Shown here: one piece after another, positions 5,323 to 6,584 of the stretch
Position numbering within the stretch: position 1 is the first letter of the stretch
Layout: the number at the start of each line of letters is the position of its first letter
From: DTU078 sp002397345
GTDB taxonomy: Bacteria > Bacillota > Clostridia > Oscillospirales > CAG-272
Direction of reading: 5' to 3'
Length of the DNA: 6,584 nt
NCBI GenBank assembly: GCA_937875545.1
Contig: CALLYE010000126.1
Span: forward strand, 1 to 6,584
The notes under the pieces: generated by a model
Told to the model about the DNA's origin: nothing
Database searches by the model: none
What the model saw: only the letters and a program-made list of their open reading frames with translations
Position numbers and translations under genes: made by a program

Positions 5323-6211
5323 TGGCTTTCACCTTCCCTTTTTCTTTTCCGCGCTTAACCGCCAATTCGAAAAATTCATCGAGGTCAAAACTGCCGGAGA
5401 TATATCCATCGCCGCACGGAGCCGCCGTACCTGATTGACGCGGACGCTCGTCATATTTCCCCGTGAGAAGATCGTCTGTGTGGTTCGCGTCGATGAGCCA
5501 GTCAAACGACGCTACCCAGCCTTTTTTGCCGCCGCCGCGCAGAAACGCGTTCTTTTCGGCAAGGTCGAACGCCCCGAGCACCGTATCAGGCTGATAACGC
5601 TTGAGCAGCTCGTCAATAGCCGCCCTGCGCTTGCAGGTAAGCCCGCCCTTCAGCGGCATAAGCGACGGACAGCGCTCCGCGTAACCCTTCATTATAATTT
5701 CCGCTTCTCTCTCGACGACGACCGACGGCTTGACCGACCCGCAGACAACCCCGTTTGTGGGCGTGCGCCGACTGTCGTCGTCCTCGTCTTTATCCGTATC
5801 TTTTTCTTTATCCCTGTCCTTGTCCTTGTCTTTATCATAGAGAGCGCAGAGGTTATTATAATTATCCCCTGCGGGGTTTTTTGAAATAACCCCGCAGGGG
5901 TTTTTATCTTCCGCAGGAATATGACCCGCGGGCTTATCTTTTGCGGGCTTATCACCCGTAGATTTTTTCGGGTGTCCGCCTTTTTTCCCGCTACCGGCTC
6001 CCAGTTTGCCGTTTTCGCGCCGGGCGATATTTGTGTCGAGCACCGGACGAATCAGCTCAAAAATTGTGTAGGGCAGCCCGACCAGCTTTGGCTTTTTGCC
6101 CTCGATGGCATATTCGCAGAGCGCGTCGTACACGGTGCAGCGTATGTCGGGCTGGACAGTTTTCAAGGCTGACCAAAATGAAGCGTAAAACATAAAACCC
6201 GCAGCTGGCAT
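5306..6211 (-). CDS. DUF6291-type phage replication-associated protein
   Basis: A 301-aa protein. ATG 6211 is chosen because AAGGAG (6220-6225) lies 8 nt upstream and because the family begins just here (FMFYASFWSAL at residues 6-16). The frame stays open to 6349, but that part covers the promoter and hairpins. Residues 1-75 fit the DUF6291 N-terminal pattern of Firmicute prophages (YDALCEYAIEGKKP, LIRPVLDTNIARRENGKLG). A lysine/proline/glycine-rich linker follows (about 75-120), then a run of alternating K and D (about 126-145), then a helical C-terminal domain ending in GWVASFDWLI (about 230-240) and a GKYDE segment. The C-terminal pattern is typical of phage replisome organizer or helper proteins acting with DnaD-like or helicase-loading factors; that role is inferred. 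No other phage gene is visible apart from the overlapping zinc protein, so this is either the edge of a prophage or a remnant. Confidence 0.75.
   Translation of the reverse strand: MPAAGFMFYASFWSALKTVQPDIRCTVYDALCEYAIEGKKPKLVGLPYTIFELIRPVLDTNIARRENGKLGAGSGKKGGHPKKSTGDKPAKDKPAGHIPAEDKNPCGVISKNPAGDNYNNLCALYDKDKDKDRDKEKDTDKDEDDDSRRTPTNGVVCGSVKPSVVVEREAEIIMKGYAERCPSLMPLKGGLTCKRRAAIDELLKRYQPDTVLGAFDLAEKNAFLRGGGKKGWVASFDWLIDANHTDDLLTGKYDERPRQSGTAAPCGDGYISGSFDLDEFFELAVKRGKEKGKVKANGQAG
5773..5837 (-). repeat. Low-complexity KD/DD-coding tract
   Basis: Degenerate hexanucleotide repeats (GACAAG/GATAAA type on the minus strand) encode an alternating lysine-aspartate run ending in EDDD. The tract is in frame with the DUF6291-type gene and forms a charged spacer between its two domains. 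Such tracts can change length by slippage. Confidence 0.7.
5866..5900. repeat. Perfect 13-bp G/C-rich inverted repeat inside the DUF6291-type gene
   Basis: CCCCTGCGGGGTT (5866-5878) and AACCCCGCAGGGG (5888-5900) enclose 9 nt. On the plus strand TTTTTATC follows, which gives an antisense-oriented terminator-like structure. In the protein the arms encode NPCG and NPAG, two similar peptides in the flexible linker (about residues 104-116). Confidence 0.8.
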
Positions 6212-6219
6212 AGAATTTT

Positions 6220-6225
6220 CTCCTT
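6220..6225 (-). promoter_or_regulatory. AAGGAG ribosome binding site of the DUF6291-type gene
   Basis: AAGGAG on the minus strand with an 8-nt gap to ATG 6211. It decides between this start and the in-frame upstream start at 6349, which has no such site. Confidence 0.8.
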
Positions 6226-6254
6226 GATTTTTTATAATATTATAACTGAAATAA

Positions 6255-6285
6255 CACATGGCGGGAGAAAACTCCCGCCTCACAT
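6255..6285. repeat. Hairpin flanked by CACAT direct repeats in the 5' UTR
   Basis: GGCGGGAG (6260-6267) and CTCCCGCC (6272-6279) form a perfect 8-bp stem with an AAAA loop. CACAT stands immediately before it (6255-6259) and one base after it (6281-6285). It lies between the minus-strand promoter and the ribosome site. With no T-run after it, it is not a terminator. Confidence 0.7.
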
Positions 6286-6304
6286 ATTTATTTCGAATGA
6301 TAAC

Positions 6305-6313
6305 ATTATAGCA
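6305..6313 (-). promoter_or_regulatory. Extended -10 promoter of the DUF6291/zinc-protein operon
   Basis: The minus strand reads TGCTATAAT, a consensus extended -10. A weak -35 (ACGACT at 6328-6333, three of six bases matching) lies 17 bp away. Expected start is near 6298, giving a leader of about 85 nt that contains the CACAT-flanked hairpin. Confidence 0.6.
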
Positions 6314-6314
6314 G

Positions 6315-6374
6315 AAAAAAAGCCGGAAGTCGTCCCCTTTTTGTCCCATATTGAAAAGGGCGCGAAAACCGGCT
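6315..6374 (-). terminator. Long minus-strand hairpin terminator or repeat
   Basis: On the minus strand AGCCGG (6369-6374) pairs with CCGGCT (6321-6326). Inside, CCCTTTT (6354-6360) pairs with AAAAGGG (6335-6341), with small internal loops between the two stems. Seven T residues follow at once (6315-6321). It would stop transcription from a gene beyond the right edge just before the operon promoter. The GGGACAAAAAGGGGACG segment within it also resembles a REP-like repeat. Confidence 0.6.
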
Positions 6375-6425
6375 GCACAGGCTGATAATTAAACGTTATA
6401 ATTTTTGTGTTTTAGTAAAAACCGC

Positions 6426-6464
6426 AAATCGCGAACAAATCGCGAGCGAAGCGAAAAAATCGCG
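6426..6464 (+). repeat. Three AAATCGCG direct repeats
   Basis: AAATCGCG occurs at 6426-6433, 6437-6444 and 6457-6464, with GCGAAGCGA between the second and third. The offsets are 11 and 20 bp, close to one and two helical turns. The array lies about 215 bp ahead of the start of the replication-associated gene. An iteron or protein-binding role is a guess. Confidence 0.6.
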
Positions 6465-6479
6465 GGTGGAAATAGAAAC

Positions 6480-6500
6480 GGGCGGATATAGAATCCGCCC
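6480..6500. repeat. GGGCGGAT hairpin, REP-like
   Basis: GGGCGGAT (6480-6487) and ATCCGCCC (6493-6500) enclose 5 nt and are followed by CTAC. Short G/C palindromes of this form recur in intergenic regions of many Clostridia. Confidence 0.7.
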
Positions 6501-6547
6501 CTACATTTGCAACGCATATATGGGGGTGTACAATTTATAATAATATC

Positions 6548-6577
6548 TTCCCCCATCACTGCGGGGGTCTGGGGGAG
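6548..6577. repeat. G-rich hairpin at the right edge
   Basis: TCCCCCA (6549-6555) pairs with TGGGGGA (6570-6576); a second G5 run at 6563-6567 could compete for the same C-run. The repeat may continue past the window edge. No gene is visible from 6375 to 6584. Confidence 0.55.
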
Positions 6578-6584
6578 GTCTTAC

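Noticed and set aside
5435..5884. Plus-strand reading frame of 149 aa
   Set aside because: It lies opposite the DUF6291-type gene, which has a clear ribosome site and family pattern; the plus-strand product has the biased composition of a shadow frame.
5692..5955. Minus-strand 87-aa frame rich in arginine and lysine
   Set aside because: It is an alternative frame through the low-complexity linker of the DUF6291-type gene.
6397..6402. TATAAT as a plus-strand promoter near the right edge
   Set aside because: The only -35 candidate (TGCACA) is weak and no gene follows within the window.

Overview
The window looks like a chromosomal or accessory segment of a low-to-mid GC Firmicute, most likely a gut-type Clostridia (Oscillospiraceae or a relative). 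The reasons are strong AGGAGG-type ribosome binding sites, GTG and TTG starts, TGnTATAAT extended -10 promoters, a serine recombinase of clostridial mobile-element type, and G/C-rich hairpin repeats of the kind scattered through such genomes. The genus cannot be told from the sequence. No RNA gene and no CRISPR array was seen.

Layout. (1) Positions 2-1256 hold the 3' end of a large serine recombinase gene, a tightly coupled 152-aa gene of unknown function, and a clear rho-independent terminator. This looks like the end of a mobile element. Three CGCAGAAC direct repeats with a 19-20 bp period follow at 1266-1312 and are a candidate element end or recombinase site. (2) Positions 1320-2660 form an AT-rich island with two small surface-protein genes: a membrane-anchored protein of about 133 aa and a 207-aa lipoprotein. 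Each is preceded by a near-identical module, a 14-15 bp palindrome followed by an extended -10. (3) Positions 2676-4918 hold a well-marked promoter, a strong SD with a TTG start, and a 726-aa GxGYxYP-family protein (putative glycoside hydrolase-like) with a C-terminal F5/8C (discoidin) domain but no visible export signal. (4) Positions 4919-5127 are a convergent intergenic region rich in G/C hairpins and AT-rich palindromes. (5) Positions 5128-6313, on the minus strand, hold a two-gene prophage-type unit: a DUF6291-type replication-associated protein with a charged low-complexity linker, then an overlapping 64-aa CxxC/CxxC zinc-binding protein. Its promoter and a hairpin-containing 5' UTR are visible. 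(6) Positions 6314-6584 have no gene and hold a minus-strand terminator, AAATCGCG direct repeats and two G/C-rich hairpins.

The window is therefore a mosaic: a mobile-element end, an AT-rich pair of surface-protein genes, a carbohydrate-related gene and a phage remnant or cargo module, separated by palindromes. Only recombinase + 152-aa gene and DUF6291 + zinc protein look like operons. The membrane protein, the lipoprotein and the GxGYxYP gene each appear to have their own promoter, all with the same TGATATAAT core. The observation most worth a second look is the repeated palindrome-plus-promoter module in front of the two small surface-protein genes.
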